From Nocardia fusca NBRC 14340 (GTDB lineage Bacteria; Actinomycetota; Actinomycetes; Mycobacteriales; Mycobacteriaceae), in assembly GCF_001618425.1 (NCBI RefSeq), contig NZ_BDCU01000019.1, positions 1 through 64,000 on the forward strand: a stretch of DNA of 64,000 bases. Direction: 5' to 3'. The first letter of the stretch is position 1. Every line of letters starts with the position of its first letter. A program made the translations under genes and the position numbers. The notes below the pieces were generated by a model. It did not search any database, was not told where the DNA came from, and saw only the letters and a program-made list of their open reading frames with translations. Below are positions 17,112 through 27,903 of this stretch, one piece after another.

Positions 17112-18527
17112 TCAGTGGTCCTCCTCGCCGATGCGGTGCACATGGATCAGGTTGGTGGAACCGACGGTACCGGGAGGGGAGCCCGCGACGATGACCACGA
17201 GGTCGCCCTTGCGGTAACGGTTCATGCTCAGCAGCGCCTGATCGACCTGTTTGATCATGGCATCGGTGCTGTCCACGGTGGGCACGATGAAGGTTTCGGT
17301 ACCCCAGGTCAGTGCCAGCTGACTGCGCACTTCCGGAAGGGGGGTGAACGCCAGCAGCGGCAGCGGCGTGTGCAGCCGGGCCAGCCGGCGGACCGTGTCA
17401 CCGGACTGGGTGAATGCCACCAGGGCCTTGGCGTTGAGACGTTCCCCGATATCGCGGGCCGCGTAGGAGATCACCCCGCGTTTGGTCCGCGGGGTGTGGG
17501 TGAGCGGCGGGACGCTGGTGGATTCGGTCTCCACCGCGTGCACGATGCGGGCCATGGTGCGCACGGTTTCGATCGGGTACTTACCGACCGAGGTCTCCCC
17601 CGACAGCATGACCGCGTCGGCGCCGTCGAGCACCGCGTTCGCCACATCCGAGGCCTCCGCGCGGGTGGGCCGGGAGTTCTCGATCATCGATTCGAGCATC
17701 TGGGTGGCCACGATGACCGGCTTGGCGTTCTCACGCGCCATCTGGATCGCCCGCTTCTGCACGATCGGCACCTGCTCGAGCGGCAGTTCCACACCCAGAT
17801 CGCCACGGGCCACCATGACCGCGTCGAACGCCAGGACCACGGCCTCGAGGTTGTCGATGGCCTCGGGCTTCTCCAATTTGCCGATCACCGGCACCCGGCG
17901 GCCGACCCGGTCCATCACATCGTGGACGAGTTCGATATCCGAGGGGGACCGTACGAACGACAGCGCGATGAAATCCACACCCAGGTTGAGCGCGAATTCC
18001 AGATCCTCGATGTCCTTCTCGGAGAGCGCGGGCACCGAAACATCCATACCCGGCAGCGAAACACCTTTGTTGTTGCTGACCGGGCCGCCCTCGGTCACTT
18101 CGCAGACCACGTCGTTGCCCTCGACGCGGATCACCTCGAGCCCGACCTTGCCGTCGTCGACCAGCAGCCGGTCGCCGGATTTGGCGTCGGCGGCGAGCTG
18201 TTTGTAGGTGGTGGAGACGCGGTCGTGGCTGCCGACGATATCGTCGACGGTGATACGCACGGTCTCACCGGTCGCCCAGATCGTCCGGTCCTCGGCGAAA
18301 CGACCCAGTCGAATTTTGGGGCCTTGCAAATCGGCGAGTATGCCGACGGCGCGGCCGAGATCGTCGCAGGCCTGCCGCACCTTCTTGTAGTTTTCGGCGT
18401 GGTCGGAGTGCTCGCCGTGGCTGAAATTGAGCCGGGCGACATCCATACCACTCTCGACGAGCTCTCGAATACGTTCCTCGGTGGCAGTGGCCGGGCCGAG
18501 GGTGCACACAATCTTCGTCCGTCGCAT
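17112..18527 (-). CDS. pykA: Pyruvate kinase
   Basis: 471 residues, full length. The barrel starts at '[13 protein letters not shown]'. It contains the metal/PEP motif 'LNFSHG', the catalytic Lys region '[12 protein letters not shown]' and '[15 protein letters not shown]'; the B domain lies at about 70-170 and the C domain at about 345-471. It makes pyruvate and ATP from phosphoenolpyruvate, the last step of glycolysis. ATG preferred over a GTG one codon upstream. The 18528-18770 region upstream is AT-richer than average and should hold the promoter. Confidence 0.97.
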   Translation of the reverse strand: MRRTKIVCTLGPATATEERIRELVESGMDVARLNFSHGEHSDHAENYKKVRQACDDLGRAVGILADLQGPKIRLGRFAEDRTIWATGETVRITVDDIVGSHDRVSTTYKQLAADAKSGDRLLVDDGKVGLEVIRVEGNDVVCEVTEGGPVSNNKGVSLPGMDVSVPALSEKDIEDLEFALNLGVDFIALSFVRSPSDIELVHDVMDRVGRRVPVIGKLEKPEAIDNLEAVVLAFDAVMVARGDLGVELPLEQVPIVQKRAIQMARENAKPVIVATQMLESMIENSRPTRAEASDVANAVLDGADAVMLSGETSVGKYPIETVRTMARIVHAVETESTSVPPLTHTPRTKRGVISYAARDIGERLNAKALVAFTQSGDTVRRLARLHTPLPLLAFTPLPEVRSQLALTWGTETFIVPTVDSTDAMIKQVDQALLSMNRYRKGDLVVIVAGSPPGTVGSTNLIHVHRIGEEDH

Positions 18528-18770
18528 CACGTGTCGAGCCTAATCCTGCCGAGTTGTCCCGCTCCGTCCGCCCCCGGGCGATCCGCCGGACCGGTGCATA
18601 CGGCGAATCAGGGGTAGACCTGCGAAGCTAACTCTGCCATACGAAATTCACTGCATAGCTACACAATGGTGAACTCCACGCTACGGCATACGGAATCGGC
18701 ATGTCAGCGGACCGCAACCGGGGCGCGGACGGCGGCCGCGCAGCGACGCGCGGGCCGCCCGGGAAACGGA

Positions 18771-18799
18771 ACAGACCCCCGGCGGCGCCGGGGGTCTGT
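18771..18799 (-). terminator. Strong hairpin terminator after the TM2 gene
   Basis: ACAGACCCCCGGC-GGC-GCCGGGGGTCTGT, a 13-bp perfect stem with a 3-base loop, 18 bases past the TM2-protein stop. On the minus strand the hairpin is followed by TCCGTTTCC. It separates this gene from pykA. Confidence 0.7.
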
Positions 18800-18816
18800 G
18801 GACAGTGTGTGGCGGG

Positions 18817-19320
18817 TCAGTTCTCGCGCAGGGGCCGTCCCTGCGGGTCCTGCACACTGCCGGTGAGCATCATGATGCCGTCGATGAGCGGCCAGATCCC
18901 ACCCAAACCGCAGGTGAGCCAGGTGACCGCGATCTGGGCGATGGCGATACCGGTATCGCCGATGTAGAACCGTCCCGCACCGAACGCGCCCAGGAAGATC
19001 TGCAGCAGGCCGGCGGTCAGTTTCTGCTTGTCCGAGTACGGCACACCGTTCATATCCCGGCCGTAGGGCGCCTCGGGGTCCATCGGGTTGTACCCGCCGG
19101 GGCCCATCGGGGGGCCGTAGCCGGCCGGCGGCTGGCCGTAGCCGGGAGGCGCCCCGTACTGGCCCTGGGGCGGGTACGGCTGCGGCTGGGACGGATAGGA
19201 CTGGTAGGGCTGCGGTTGCGGCTGCGACGGGTAGCCCGGCGCACCGGGCGATTTGCTCAGGTCCGGCCCGGTTCCGGGTGGGCCGTACTGTGGCCCACCC
19301 TGCTGGTACGGATCGGTCAT
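18817..19320 (-). CDS. TM2-domain membrane protein with proline/tyrosine-rich N-terminus
   Basis: 167 residues. Residues 1-95 are disordered and rich in Pro, Gln, Tyr and Gly, with repeats of the type YPSQPQPQ. A TM2 domain follows: 'KQKLTAGLLQIFLGAFGAGRFYIG' (helix 1), then 'AQIAVTWLTCGLGGIWPLIDGIMML' (helix 2), with the family's G-x-x-R-F-Y-x-G and W-x-x-I-D signatures. TM2 proteins sit in the cytoplasmic membrane and their function in bacteria is unclear. ATG with a strong AGGAGG 5 bases upstream. The position next to lgt matches M. tuberculosis (Rv1615/Rv1616 area). Confidence 0.88.
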   Translation of the reverse strand: MTDPYQQGGPQYGPPGTGPDLSKSPGAPGYPSQPQPQPYQSYPSQPQPYPPQGQYGAPPGYGQPPAGYGPPMGPGGYNPMDPEAPYGRDMNGVPYSDKQKLTAGLLQIFLGAFGAGRFYIGDTGIAIAQIAVTWLTCGLGGIWPLIDGIMMLTGSVQDPQGRPLREN

Positions 19321-19423
19321 CGTTCCTCCTTGGTCGGTGCCCCCGGCAGCGGAAGACAACCTGATGTCGCCTCCCCTCCGACAAGATGCTGCCAGACGCC
19401 CGCACCGACCGCCGAACGGAGTC

Positions 19424-20737
19424 CTATTTGCCTCGCGGGGCAGCGGATTCGGCGGCTTCGCCGTCCTTATCCGGCACGGAATCATCGGATGGCTCGGACG
19501 CGGCCGCCGCCGATTCCGCCCCGGCCGAGCCGGAACCCGGCTTCGCCTCCGCCACATCGGAGTCCGCGGTGCCCGATTCGCTCGCCTCGGAGTCGCCGGA
19601 AGCTTCCTTTCCTGTCACAGGCTCGGATGACGATGCGGCACCGGCGGTTCCGGTGTCCTCGGCCTCGTCCTTTCCGGTGTGCTCGGCCGCGTCACCGGCG
19701 GTGTCCTCGACCGCCTCGTCGGCGAGGCCCGCTGCCGTCGCCACCGAACCCGCCGCGCCGGCGGCCCCCGCCGCCCGCAATGCGCCCAGCTGCCACGGCC
19801 ACGGCCGGGGGGCCGCGTCCGGGCGCAGCTGCTCGGGCGTTTCGCGCCCCTTGGTCGCGAACAGGACATAGGCGACCGCGGCGAGGAACACGAGACCGGA
19901 GGTGAACGAGTTGATCCGGATACCCGCGATCTGCGTGGCCTCGTCGTCACGCATGAGTTCGACGAAGAACCGGCCGAAGCAGTAACCGGCCACGTACAGG
20001 GCGAACAGCCGTCCGTGGCCGATCCGGAAACGACGGTCGATCAACACCAGCGCGACCACCACCAGCACGTTCCAGATCAGCTCGTAGAGGAACGTGGGGT
20101 GCACGATCGAATGCACTTCGCCGGAGGAGACACCGTTCATCATGTCGAGCCGGCCGGAATCGTCGAACCGGAGATAGATCTCCAGACCCCACGGCAGATC
20201 GGTTTCCCGGCCGTAGAGCTCCTGGTTGAAGTAGTTGCCGAGCCGCCCGATGGCCTGCGCCAGCAGAATCGGCGGGGCGACGGCGTCGCCGAGCGCGGGC
20301 AGCGGGATCTTGTAGATGCGGCAGGCGATCCAGGCGCCGATGGCGCCGAAGAAGACCGCGCCCCAGATACCGAGCCCGCCCTGGTAGATCTTCAGCGCAT
20401 CCATCGGGTTGCCGTCGGCGCCGAAGTACTTCTGCCAGTCGGTGGCGACGTGGTAGAGGCGTCCGCCGACGAGCCCGAACGGGACGGCGAAGACCGCCAC
20501 ATCCAGCACGGTGCCGGCTTCGCCACCGCGGGCCTGCCAGCGTTTCTCGCCCCACCAGATGGCGACGATGATCCCGATGATGATGCAGATCGCGTACGCC
20601 CGCAGCGGGAACGGCCCGATCTCCCAGACGCCCTGCGGCGGACTGGGGAGGTAGGCCAGTAGATCGGCGGCGTGCGGGACGGCGCCGCCGGGGGTTCCGG
20701 CGGTCGCGACGGTATCCGGTGCGGCGATAACGGTCAC
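19424..20737 (-). CDS. lgt: Prolipoprotein diacylglyceryl transferase
   Basis: 437 residues starting with GTG. Residues 35-290 are the seven-helix Lgt core with the signature 'GRLGNYFNQELYGRETDLP' and 'HPTFLYELIWN'. It transfers a diacylglyceryl group from phosphatidylglycerol to the lipobox Cys of prolipoproteins, such as the binding protein at 9772-11019. Unlike E. coli Lgt (~290 residues), it carries a ~130-residue C-terminal tail dominated by Ala, Glu, Asp, Ser and Thr with no hydrophobic segment. Mycobacterial Lgt also has a long tail. It follows trpA by 72 bases and may be read through from the trp genes. Confidence 0.95.
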   Translation of the reverse strand: MTVIAAPDTVATAGTPGGAVPHAADLLAYLPSPPQGVWEIGPFPLRAYAICIIIGIIVAIWWGEKRWQARGGEAGTVLDVAVFAVPFGLVGGRLYHVATDWQKYFGADGNPMDALKIYQGGLGIWGAVFFGAIGAWIACRIYKIPLPALGDAVAPPILLAQAIGRLGNYFNQELYGRETDLPWGLEIYLRFDDSGRLDMMNGVSSGEVHSIVHPTFLYELIWNVLVVVALVLIDRRFRIGHGRLFALYVAGYCFGRFFVELMRDDEATQIAGIRINSFTSGLVFLAAVAYVLFATKGRETPEQLRPDAAPRPWPWQLGALRAAGAAGAAGSVATAAGLADEAVEDTAGDAAEHTGKDEAEDTGTAGAASSSEPVTGKEASGDSEASESGTADSDVAEAKPGSGSAGAESAAAASEPSDDSVPDKDGEAAESAAPRGK

Positions 20738-20809
20738 GGGGCAACCGTAGTCGAGCCGATTATCCAGGCAAGTACGGGCTCCACCCGTGTGTCACGGGCA
20801 GCACGCCGA

Positions 20810-21610
20810 TCAGGACGCGACAGTCGCCGCGCGGACCCCGCCGGCCAGCTCGCCGGTCAGGGCGCGGACCGCGTCCAGGCCCTGCGCGGCCGCCGATACG
20901 AGGGCGGACCCGACGATCACGCCGTCGGCGTAGGCGGCGATCTCGGCGGCCTGCGCGCCGGAGCGCACGCCCAGGCCCACACCGATCGGGATCTCGCTGT
21001 GCTCGCGGATCCGGGCACACAGGGCGGGCGCCATGGTCGAGACGGCGTCCCGGGTGCCGGTGACACCCATGGTCGACGCGGCGTAGACGAAACCGGAGCT
21101 GGCCTCGAGGGTGGACGCCAGACGCTCCTCGGTGGAGGACGGGGCGACCAGGAAGATCCGGTCGAGGTGATGGGCCTCGGAGGCGGCGAACCAGTCGCCG
21201 GCCTCCTCCGGTATCAGGTTCGGGGTGATCAGCCCGGCACCGCCGGCCGCGGCCAGATCACGGGCGAAACGGTCCACACCGTATTTGAGCACCGGGTTCC
21301 AGTAGGTCATCACCACGGCTTGCGCACCCGCACTCGTCACGGCCTCGACCACGGAGAACACATCGCGCACCCGGACCCCGCCGCGCAGCGCCTGATCGGC
21401 CGCCGCCTGGATGGTGGGCCCGTCCATCACCGGATCGGAGTAGGCGACGCCGACTTCGACGATATCGCAACCGGATTCGACCATCGCACGCACGACCCGG
21501 CGCGATCCCTCGAGATCCGGGTAACCCGCGGGCAGATATCCGATGAGCGCGGCCCGGTTTTCGGCCCGGCAGGCGGCGAAGGTGGGGCCGAGTCGGGAAT
21601 CGGAACTCAC
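20810..21610 (-). CDS. trpA: Tryptophan synthase alpha chain
   Basis: 266 residues, full length. TIM barrel with catalytic '[20 protein letters not shown]', holding the conserved Glu and Asp, and the phosphate-binding 'GVGLGVRSG'. It cleaves indole-3-glycerol phosphate to indole and glyceraldehyde-3-phosphate and channels indole to TrpB. Its ATG overlaps the trpB stop by 4 bases. Confidence 0.97.
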   Translation of the reverse strand: MSSDSRLGPTFAACRAENRAALIGYLPAGYPDLEGSRRVVRAMVESGCDIVEVGVAYSDPVMDGPTIQAAADQALRGGVRVRDVFSVVEAVTSAGAQAVVMTYWNPVLKYGVDRFARDLAAAGGAGLITPNLIPEEAGDWFAASEAHHLDRIFLVAPSSTEERLASTLEASSGFVYAASTMGVTGTRDAVSTMAPALCARIREHSEIPIGVGLGVRSGAQAAEIAAYADGVIVGSALVSAAAQGLDAVRALTGELAGGVRAATVAS

Positions 21611-22902
21611 TGACCGTTCTCCTTGCCGGTGTCCGGATCGTCGAGAAGCCCGAACCAGCGGGCGGCGGTATCCATATCCTTGTCACCACGCCCGGACAGG
21701 TTCACCAGGATGATCGCGCCCTCGCCGAGTTCCCGGCCGAGTTCGAGCGATCCGGCGACGGCGTGCGCCGATTCGATGGCCGGGATGATGCCCTCGGCGC
21801 GGCTCAGCAGCAGCAGGGCGTCCATCGCGGCGGTATCGGTGATCGGGCGATACTCGGCGCGGCCGATATCCTTCAGGAAAGCGTGCTCCGGGCCGACCCC
21901 GGGATAGTCCAGCCCGGCGGAGATGGAATGCGAGTCGATGGTCTGGCCGTCCTCGTCCTGCAGCAGGTACGAGTAGGCGCCCTGGAACGCACCCGGGGAA
22001 CCACCGGCGAAAGTGGCCGCGTGCCGTCCGGTCTCCACACCGTCACCGGCCGCCTCGTATCCGATCAGGCGGACGCCGGGGTCGTCGATGAAGGGGTGGA
22101 AGATTCCGATGGCGTTGGAGCCGCCGCCCACGCAGGCGGTCACCGCATCGGGTAGGCGCCCGGTCAGACTCTGGACCTGCGCGCGGGCCTCCAGTCCGAC
22201 GACGCGCTGGAAGTCGCGGACCATCACCGGGAAGGGGTGGGGTCCGGCGGCGGTGCCGAAGCAGTAGTAGGTGTCGTCGGCATTGGTGACCCAGTCGCGC
22301 AGCGCCTCGTTGATCGCGTCCTTGAGCGTCTGCGAGCCCTGCGTCACCGAGACGACCTCGGCACCGAGCAACCGCATCCGTGCCACGTTGAGCGCCTGCC
22401 GCGCGGTATCCACGGCGCCCATGTAGACGATGCATTCCAGGCCCAGCAGCGCGCACGCGGTGGCGGTGGCGACACCGTGCTGCCCGGCGCCCGTTTCGGC
22501 GATGATCCGGGTCTTGCCCATCCGCTTGGCGAGCAGCGCCTGGCCCAGCACATTGTTGATCTTGTGCGACCCGGTGTGGTTCAGGTCCTCGCGTTTGAGC
22601 AGGATCCGCGCGCCCCCGGCATGCTCGGCCAGGTTCACGCATTCGAAGACCGGTGACGGACGGCCGGTGTAGTCGCGCTGCAGCCGGTCCAGTTCGGCGA
22701 GGAAGTCCGGGTCCAGCCGCGCCTTGTCGTATTCGGCGGTGACCTCCTCGATCACCGCCATCAGCGCCTCGGGCACATGCCGGCCACCGTAGACGCCGAA
22801 ATGGCCGCCCTCATCGGGTTCGTGCTCGCTGCGCTGGGCCACTCCCCGGCTGGCGGCGGGCAGCGGAGCGCTGGTGGACGAGGGGCCGCCCGCGGCCATC
22901 AT
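21607..22902 (-). CDS. trpB: Tryptophan synthase beta chain
   Basis: 431 residues. The PLP-binding Lys is in '[17 protein letters not shown]', the catalytic Glu in '[13 protein letters not shown]' and the phosphate loop in '[10 protein letters not shown]'. About 30 poorly conserved residues precede '[15 protein letters not shown]', as in mycobacterial TrpB. The start overlaps the trpC stop (ATGATGA), so both frames are coupled. It condenses indole with serine to give tryptophan. Confidence 0.97.
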   Translation of the reverse strand: MMAAGGPSSTSAPLPAASRGVAQRSEHEPDEGGHFGVYGGRHVPEALMAVIEEVTAEYDKARLDPDFLAELDRLQRDYTGRPSPVFECVNLAEHAGGARILLKREDLNHTGSHKINNVLGQALLAKRMGKTRIIAETGAGQHGVATATACALLGLECIVYMGAVDTARQALNVARMRLLGAEVVSVTQGSQTLKDAINEALRDWVTNADDTYYCFGTAAGPHPFPVMVRDFQRVVGLEARAQVQSLTGRLPDAVTACVGGGSNAIGIFHPFIDDPGVRLIGYEAAGDGVETGRHAATFAGGSPGAFQGAYSYLLQDEDGQTIDSHSISAGLDYPGVGPEHAFLKDIGRAEYRPITDTAAMDALLLLSRAEGIIPAIESAHAVAGSLELGRELGEGAIILVNLSGRGDKDMDTAARWFGLLDDPDTGKENGQ

Positions 22903-23717
22903 CGCCCCCGCCGGGCCGGTTTGGGGCAGGACGGATGCGTGCCCGCGGTGACCAGTTCGGATACCGCCGCGCGCGGGTCACCACTGGTGACCAGCCCCTC
23001 GCCGACCAGTACCGCGTCCGCGCCGGCACCGGCGTAGGCGAGCAGATCGGCGGTGCCGCGGACCCCGGATTCGGCGATCCGGATGACCTCGGTGGGCAGG
23101 CCCGGGGCGATCCGGGAGAAGCAGTCCCGATCGACCTCGAGAGTTTTCAGGTTCCGGGCGTTGACACCGATGACCGTGGCGCCCGCGGTGAGCGCCCGAT
23201 CGGCCTCCTCCTCGGTGTGCACCTCGACCAGCGCGGTCATCCCGAGCGATTCGGTGCGGTCGATGAGCGAGGCCAGCGTGTCCTGCTCCAGCGCCGCGAC
23301 GATCAGCAGGATCACATCGGCGCCGTGGGCGCGGGCCTCGTGGATCTGGTACGGGCCGACCACGAAATCCTTGCGCAGCACCGGAATGTTCACCGTCGCC
23401 CGGACCGCGTCCAGATCGTCCAGCGATCCGTGGAACCGGCGGCCCTCGGTGAGCACGCTGATCACGCGTGCGCCACCGTCCTCGTAGGCTTTGGCGAGAC
23501 TCGCCGGATCGGTGATCTCGGCGAGTGCCCCCTTGGAAGGGCTGGCCCGCTTGACCTCGGCGATCACGCCGATACCGTCTTCGAGAAGGGCGGCCTTCGC
23601 GTCGAGCGGCGGGGCCGCGGCGGCGGCCGCTGCCTTCACTGCCGGGAAGTCCAGCACCGCTTCCCGAGCGGCTACATCCGAGCGGACCCCGTCGAGAATC
23701 GAGTCGAGTACCGTCAT
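22899..23717 (-). CDS. trpC: Indole-3-glycerol phosphate synthase
   Basis: 272 residues, a monofunctional TrpC barrel: '[15 protein letters not shown]' (catalytic Lys), 'VLRKDFVV', 'VEVHTEEE', '[13 protein letters not shown]' and 'IAESGVR'. No TrpF domain is fused to it. It closes the ring of carboxyphenylaminodeoxyribulose phosphate to indole-3-glycerol phosphate. A 143-base gap upstream (23718-23860) separates it from the Trp-associated membrane protein gene. No Trp-codon leader was found there. Confidence 0.97.
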   Translation of the reverse strand: MTVLDSILDGVRSDVAAREAVLDFPAVKAAAAAAAPPLDAKAALLEDGIGVIAEVKRASPSKGALAEITDPASLAKAYEDGGARVISVLTEGRRFHGSLDDLDAVRATVNIPVLRKDFVVGPYQIHEARAHGADVILLIVAALEQDTLASLIDRTESLGMTALVEVHTEEEADRALTAGATVIGVNARNLKTLEVDRDCFSRIAPGLPTEVIRIAESGVRGTADLLAYAGAGADAVLVGEGLVTSGDPRAAVSELVTAGTHPSCPKPARRGR

Positions 23718-23860
23718 CTGGCTCGAATCCTTTCTGGGGAGACGCGAGTTATTGCCTGCAGGATTCCCCCAGGCGATGTCTCACCGATGCTGAACAAGAG
23801 TAAATGGAAGCGCGCGGCGCCGTGACGCCGGGGGCCGATCACCCCGCCCCGGCCGACCTG

Positions 23861-24772
23861 CTAAGGGGCGTCGCCGGATTCCTTCGAATCCGCTTTTCCG
23901 GCCGTACCCGGCCGGTTCTCGCCCTCGGCGGGTGCGCCGGAAATGTTTCCCGGTGCCTCCGAATGGGTATCGGGCGTGTCCGGTGTGTCGCCCGGCGCCG
24001 CCGGTTCCATACCCGCGGGTTCGGTCGGGTCGGCACCGGCATCGAGGGCATCCCACAGCACCCGTTCCGGCAGCGGCCCGCCCGCCGTACCCTCCTGGAC
24101 AGCCCGCGTCGCGGCGGCCTTGCGGGTGGCGGGGGCGTCGTATTTGCCGGAGAGCTGTTTCGCACCGACCGGCATCCGGGCCAGTAGCAGTCCGGCGCCG
24201 AACGCCGCCACCGCCCCCGCCAGCGCGAGCACGGCGGCGCCCGGTGTCGTCACCAACTCCTGTACCTGCGCCCGGCCGGGCAGTTCGGCCAGCGCCGCCG
24301 CCCGCTGCTCGGTGGCCCCGGACCCGGTGAGCAGCGCCAGCGCCGGAACGGCGGTCACCGCGGCGATCAACGCCACCAGGACCCCCACCAGGCGGCGCAC
24401 CCACCCGCGGGTCGCCAGGACGGCGGCGATCGCGGCCAACAGCACCAGCGCCAGCGGTGTCAGCGCGCCGAACCAGACGCCACCGTTCAATTCGTCGGTG
24501 CGCGGTTCGGTGAGCCCGTCCGCCGAGGTGACGGTGACCCAGGTCAGTCGCGAGGACCCCCACAGCGCGGCCGCGGCCACGGCGAGCAACCCGATCGCGG
24601 GCACCGGGTACCGGCTACCGGGGGCGGGTGCGGCCGACTCGGCGGCGGGCAGTTCCTCGTCGCCCCAGTCGAGGGACCCCGGCCGGGTCGCACCGGAATC
24701 GGAACCGCCCGGGGCGGCACCACGGGTGTCGTCGGGACCGGGGCCGGCGGCCGGGTCGCCGGGCGCCGTCAT
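23861..24772 (-). CDS. Trp biosynthesis-associated membrane protein
   Basis: 303 residues. The centre (about 55-200) has four hydrophobic helices and the family hallmark '[18 protein letters not shown]...RTDELNGG' of the actinobacterial tryptophan-operon membrane protein (Trp_oprn_chp; Rv1610 in M. tuberculosis). Flanking N- and C-terminal tails are acidic and low in complexity. The start overlaps the trpE stop by 4 bases. The role is unknown; conserved placement between trpE and trpC suggests a link to tryptophan synthesis or transport, which is inference. Confidence 0.88.
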   Translation of the reverse strand: MTAPGDPAAGPGPDDTRGAAPGGSDSGATRPGSLDWGDEELPAAESAAPAPGSRYPVPAIGLLAVAAAALWGSSRLTWVTVTSADGLTEPRTDELNGGVWFGALTPLALVLLAAIAAVLATRGWVRRLVGVLVALIAAVTAVPALALLTGSGATEQRAAALAELPGRAQVQELVTTPGAAVLALAGAVAAFGAGLLLARMPVGAKQLSGKYDAPATRKAAATRAVQEGTAGGPLPERVLWDALDAGADPTEPAGMEPAAPGDTPDTPDTHSEAPGNISGAPAEGENRPGTAGKADSKESGDAP

Positions 24773-26367
24773 AGGCCGCCGCCGGGCACCGAGGCGGCGG
24801 ATGCGCGATCCCCGTCCCGGCGCGGGTCGGCGTCGGTGCCCTCGTCGAAGGCACGCACCGTTTCGGCGGCGGCGACCGCGCGCAGTACGGCCATCGCCTT
24901 GTTACGGGATTCGGTGTCCTCGTATTCGGCCTCGGAGTCGGCCACCACACCGGCGCCGGCCTGCACGTAGGCGATACCGTCCTTGAGCAGAGCGGTACGG
25001 ATGGCGATCGCGGTATCGGCGTCGCCGGCGAAATCGAGGTAGCCGACCACCCCGCCGTACACTCCGCGCCGGGTGGGCTCGAGTTCTTCGATCAACTGCA
25101 TCGCGCGGACCTTGGGCGCCCCGGAGAGCGTGCCCGCCGGGAAACACGCCCGCACCGCGTCCAGGGCGATCTTGCCCGGAGCGAGCCGCCCGGTGACCGT
25201 GGAGACCAGGTGCATCACATGGCTGTACCGCTCGACGTGCCGGTATTCGGTGACGCGTACCGTCCCCGGGACACATACCCGGCCGAGATCGTTGCGGCCG
25301 AGATCGACCAGCATGAGATGTTCGGCGTTCTCCTTCTCGTCGGCCAGCAGGCCCTTCTCGAGCAGCAGATCGTCCTCCTCGGTGGCGCCGCGCCACCGGG
25401 TCCCCGCGATCGGATGCGTAGTCGCGACCCCGTCCTGCACCGCCACCAGCGCCTCCGGGCTGGATCCGACGATGGAGAACGCGGTGTTGCCGTCCCCGTC
25501 CGGTATGTGCAGCAGGAACATATAGGGGCTCGGGTTGGCCGCGCGCAGCATCCGATACAGATCGAGCGGCGCGCCGCCGTAGTCCATCTCGAAGCGCTGC
25601 GACAACACCACCTGGAACGCCTCACCGGCCTCGATCTCGGAGACCAGGCGACGCACGCCGGCACCGAACTCGTTCGGGGTACGGGCCCGCCGGAACTGCG
25701 GTTCGGGCTGATCGAACACCGAGACCGTGGAGGGGGCGGGCGCCCCGAGCGCGGCGGTCATCCGGTCCAGCCGGGCGACGGCGTCGTCGTAGGCCGCATC
25801 GACGTTCTCGGAGGTGCCGTTCCAGTTCACCGCATTGGCGATCAGGGTGATCGCGCCCTCGTGATGATCGAACGCGGCCAGGTCCGTGGCCAGCAGCAGC
25901 ACCATCTCCGGCAGCCGCAGATCATCGAGCGCGTGCTCGGGCAGCCGTTCCATCCGGCGCACCGCGTCGTAGCCGAGGTAACCGACCATGCCGCCGGTGA
26001 GTGGCGGCAGACCGGGCAGCCGTTCGGTGCGTAGCAGTTCCAGGGTCTCGTGCAGCGCATCGAGCGGATCGCCGCCCGAGGGCGCACCCGCCGGAGTGGT
26101 GCCGAGCCAGGTGGCGGCGCCGTCCACGACGGTGAGCGCGGACGGGCTACCCGCGCCGATGAACGACCAGCGCGACCACGATCGGCCGTTCTCCGCGGAT
26201 TCGAACAGGAAGGTGCCCGCGCGGTCACCGGCCAGTTTGCGGTAGGCCGACAGTGGAGTCTCCGAATCCGCCAGCACCTTCCGGGTCACGGGAACGACCC
26301 GGTGTTCGGCGGCGAGTTCGAGGAATCGTTCGCGGGAGGTAGTCGCGGGAGTGGGCGCGCCGTGCAT
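24769..26367 (-). CDS. trpE: Anthranilate synthase component I
   Basis: 532 residues. The start was chosen at '[19 protein letters not shown]' because mycobacterial TrpE begins with nearly the same sequence; an ATG 4 codons earlier is possible. The feedback-inhibition site region reads '[19 protein letters not shown]'. The chorismate-binding domain has '[19 protein letters not shown]', '[11 protein letters not shown]' and '[16 protein letters not shown]'. It makes anthranilate from chorismate with ammonia from a glutaminase (TrpG/PabA) that is not in this window. It is the first gene of the trp cluster. No Trp-rich leader peptide is visible upstream. Confidence 0.96.
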   Translation of the reverse strand: MHGAPTPATTSRERFLELAAEHRVVPVTRKVLADSETPLSAYRKLAGDRAGTFLFESAENGRSWSRWSFIGAGSPSALTVVDGAATWLGTTPAGAPSGGDPLDALHETLELLRTERLPGLPPLTGGMVGYLGYDAVRRMERLPEHALDDLRLPEMVLLLATDLAAFDHHEGAITLIANAVNWNGTSENVDAAYDDAVARLDRMTAALGAPAPSTVSVFDQPEPQFRRARTPNEFGAGVRRLVSEIEAGEAFQVVLSQRFEMDYGGAPLDLYRMLRAANPSPYMFLLHIPDGDGNTAFSIVGSSPEALVAVQDGVATTHPIAGTRWRGATEEDDLLLEKGLLADEKENAEHLMLVDLGRNDLGRVCVPGTVRVTEYRHVERYSHVMHLVSTVTGRLAPGKIALDAVRACFPAGTLSGAPKVRAMQLIEELEPTRRGVYGGVVGYLDFAGDADTAIAIRTALLKDGIAYVQAGAGVVADSEAEYEDTESRNKAMAVLRAVAAAETVRAFDEGTDADPRRDGDRASAASVPGGGL

Positions 26368-26445
26368 TTGCCCTATCATTCCAGTTCCGCTCGGAGGCGT
26401 CACGACGCACCCCGCGCGACCCACCGTCACAGGTACTGTCCGGGT

Positions 26446-26910
26446 ATGAAGATCGGCTCGCTCGCGCCCTCGTTCGAACTCCCGGATCAGAGCGGCACGC
26501 CCCGCTCCCTGGACTCCCTGCTGGCCGACGGGCCACTCGTCCTGTTCTTCTACCCCGCCGCGAACACCCCGGTGTGCACCGCCGAGGCCTGCCATTTCCG
26601 CGATCTCACCGCCGAATTCGCCGCACTCGGCGCCGGTTGCGCCGGGATCAGCGCCGACGCTGTGGATGTGCAGGCCGGGTTCGCGGGCTCGCAGCGGCTG
26701 GAATACCCGCTGCTCTCCGACGCCGACGGCACGGTCGCCGAGGAATACGGAGTCAAACGCGGCCTGCTGGGCAAGCTGATGCCGGTGAAGCGCAATACCT
26801 TCGTGATCGGTACCGACCGCCGGATCCTGACCGTGATCAGCAGTGAACTGCGCGCGAATGTGCACGCCGACAAGGCGCTGGAGTTCCTCCGCGGCCGCAC
26901 CGCCGCCTGA
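26446..26910 (+). CDS. bcpB: Peroxiredoxin of the BCP/PrxQ type
   Basis: 154 residues, thioredoxin-fold peroxidase. The active site is '[18 protein letters not shown]': the peroxidatic Cys is followed 5 residues later by a resolving Cys, as in PrxQ/BCP enzymes. The end of the fold has '[14 protein letters not shown]'. It reduces H2O2 and organic peroxides using thioredoxin-like reductants. It is divergent from trpE with 78 bases between starts, the same arrangement as bcpB/trpE in M. tuberculosis (Rv1608c/Rv1609). Confidence 0.92.
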   Translation: MKIGSLAPSFELPDQSGTPRSLDSLLADGPLVLFFYPAANTPVCTAEACHFRDLTAEFAALGAGCAGISADAVDVQAGFAGSQRLEYPLLSDADGTVAEEYGVKRGLLGKLMPVKRNTFVIGTDRRILTVISSELRANVHADKALEFLRGRTAA

Positions 26911-27054
26911 TCCGCCGCGGGGCCCGCGCGGGCCCTGTGAATGAACTCACCTTCGTTTCCGAGATGCCACACGACCGAGCGAAGTCGTGGCAAACTCTCC
27001 ATAGCCGAGCGACCACTGCCGCAATCGTCGCCGGGGTGGAGAGAAGGCGGACAA

Positions 27055-27543
27055 GTGACGGATTGGCTGAACCCGGTCGAAGCACGCGCCTGGCGCGCGG
27101 TGGTCGCACTGTTGAACCGCCTGCCGGGGGCTCTGGACACCGACCTGCAGCGAGAATCCGGTGTCACTCATTTCGAGTACTGGGTGCTCACCCTGCTCTC
27201 GGAGGCGCCGGACCGGCGGCTGCAGATGAGCGAACTCGCGCAAAGAGCTAACTCATCGCTATCCAGGCTGTCGCATGTGGTGTCCAAGCTCGAGCGGATG
27301 GGGTGGGCGACCCGCACGGCGGCCACCGGGCGGCGCGGTGTACTGGCCCTGCTCACCGACGAGGGCCAGCAGAAGGTGGTGGAAACAGCGCCCGGCTATA
27401 TGGACGTGGTGCGCCGGTTGGTGTTCGAGGGCCTGGACGCCGAGCAGATCGCGGCCCTGGCCGATCTGGGCGAAACCCTCACCACCCATCTGGGGACGGT
27501 ACTGGGACGGTCCGGTCGGCCGGCCTCGGATTCGCGGCGCTGA
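27055..27543 (+). CDS. MarR-family transcriptional regulator
   Basis: 162 residues. The GTG start is favoured by GGAGAG about 12 bases upstream and by the family's usual length. The winged helix spans about 35-110: 'ESGVTHFEYWVLTLLSEAP', 'MSELAQRANSSLSRLSHVVSKLERMGW' and the wing 'RTAATGRRGVLALLTDEG'. It has no partner gene: bcpB lies upstream by 144 bases and hisI converges 9 bases away. Its ligand and targets are unknown. Confidence 0.9.
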   Translation: MTDWLNPVEARAWRAVVALLNRLPGALDTDLQRESGVTHFEYWVLTLLSEAPDRRLQMSELAQRANSSLSRLSHVVSKLERMGWATRTAATGRRGVLALLTDEGQQKVVETAPGYMDVVRRLVFEGLDAEQIAALADLGETLTTHLGTVLGRSGRPASDSRR

Positions 27544-27552
27544 CCCGTCGGC

Positions 27553-27903
27553 CTACGCTCCGCCCAGCAGTACATCGGTGTCGAAGCACGTATGGGTACC
27601 GGTATGGCAGGCCGCGCCCTCCTGGTCGACGATCAGCAGTACGGTGTCGCCGTCACAATCCAGCCGCACCTCGTGCACGTACTGGGTGTGCCCGGAGGTC
27701 TCACCCTTCACCCAGTACTGCTGCCGAGACCGCGAATAGTAGGTGGCCCGGCGGGTGGCCAGGGTGCGCGCCAGCGCCTCGTCGTCCATCCAGGCCATCA
27801 TCAGCACATCGCCGGTGGCGCGTTCCTGCGCGACAGCGGCCACCAGCCCGGCCTCGTTGCGTTTGAGCCGGGCGGCGATCGCCGGATCGAGGATCTGGTC
27901 CAT
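27553..27903 (-). CDS. hisI: Phosphoribosyl-AMP cyclohydrolase
   Basis: 116 residues, HisI without a fused HisE domain. It carries '[33 protein letters not shown]' and the zinc/metal ligands in '[25 protein letters not shown]'. It hydrolyses phosphoribosyl-AMP to open the purine ring, the third histidine step. Its ATG overlaps the hisF stop (TGATG). It is the last gene of the hisA-impA-hisF-hisI group. Confidence 0.96.
   Translation of the reverse strand: MDQILDPAIAARLKRNEAGLVAAVAQERATGDVLMMAWMDDEALARTLATRRATYYSRSRQQYWVKGETSGHTQYVHEVRLDCDGDTVLLIVDQEGAACHTGTHTCFDTDVLLGGA

Noticed and set aside
26368..26445. Tryptophan attenuator upstream of trpE
   Set aside because: No leader ORF with Trp codons and no terminator hairpin in the 78-bp gap to bcpB; the same is true of the 143-bp gap before trpC.
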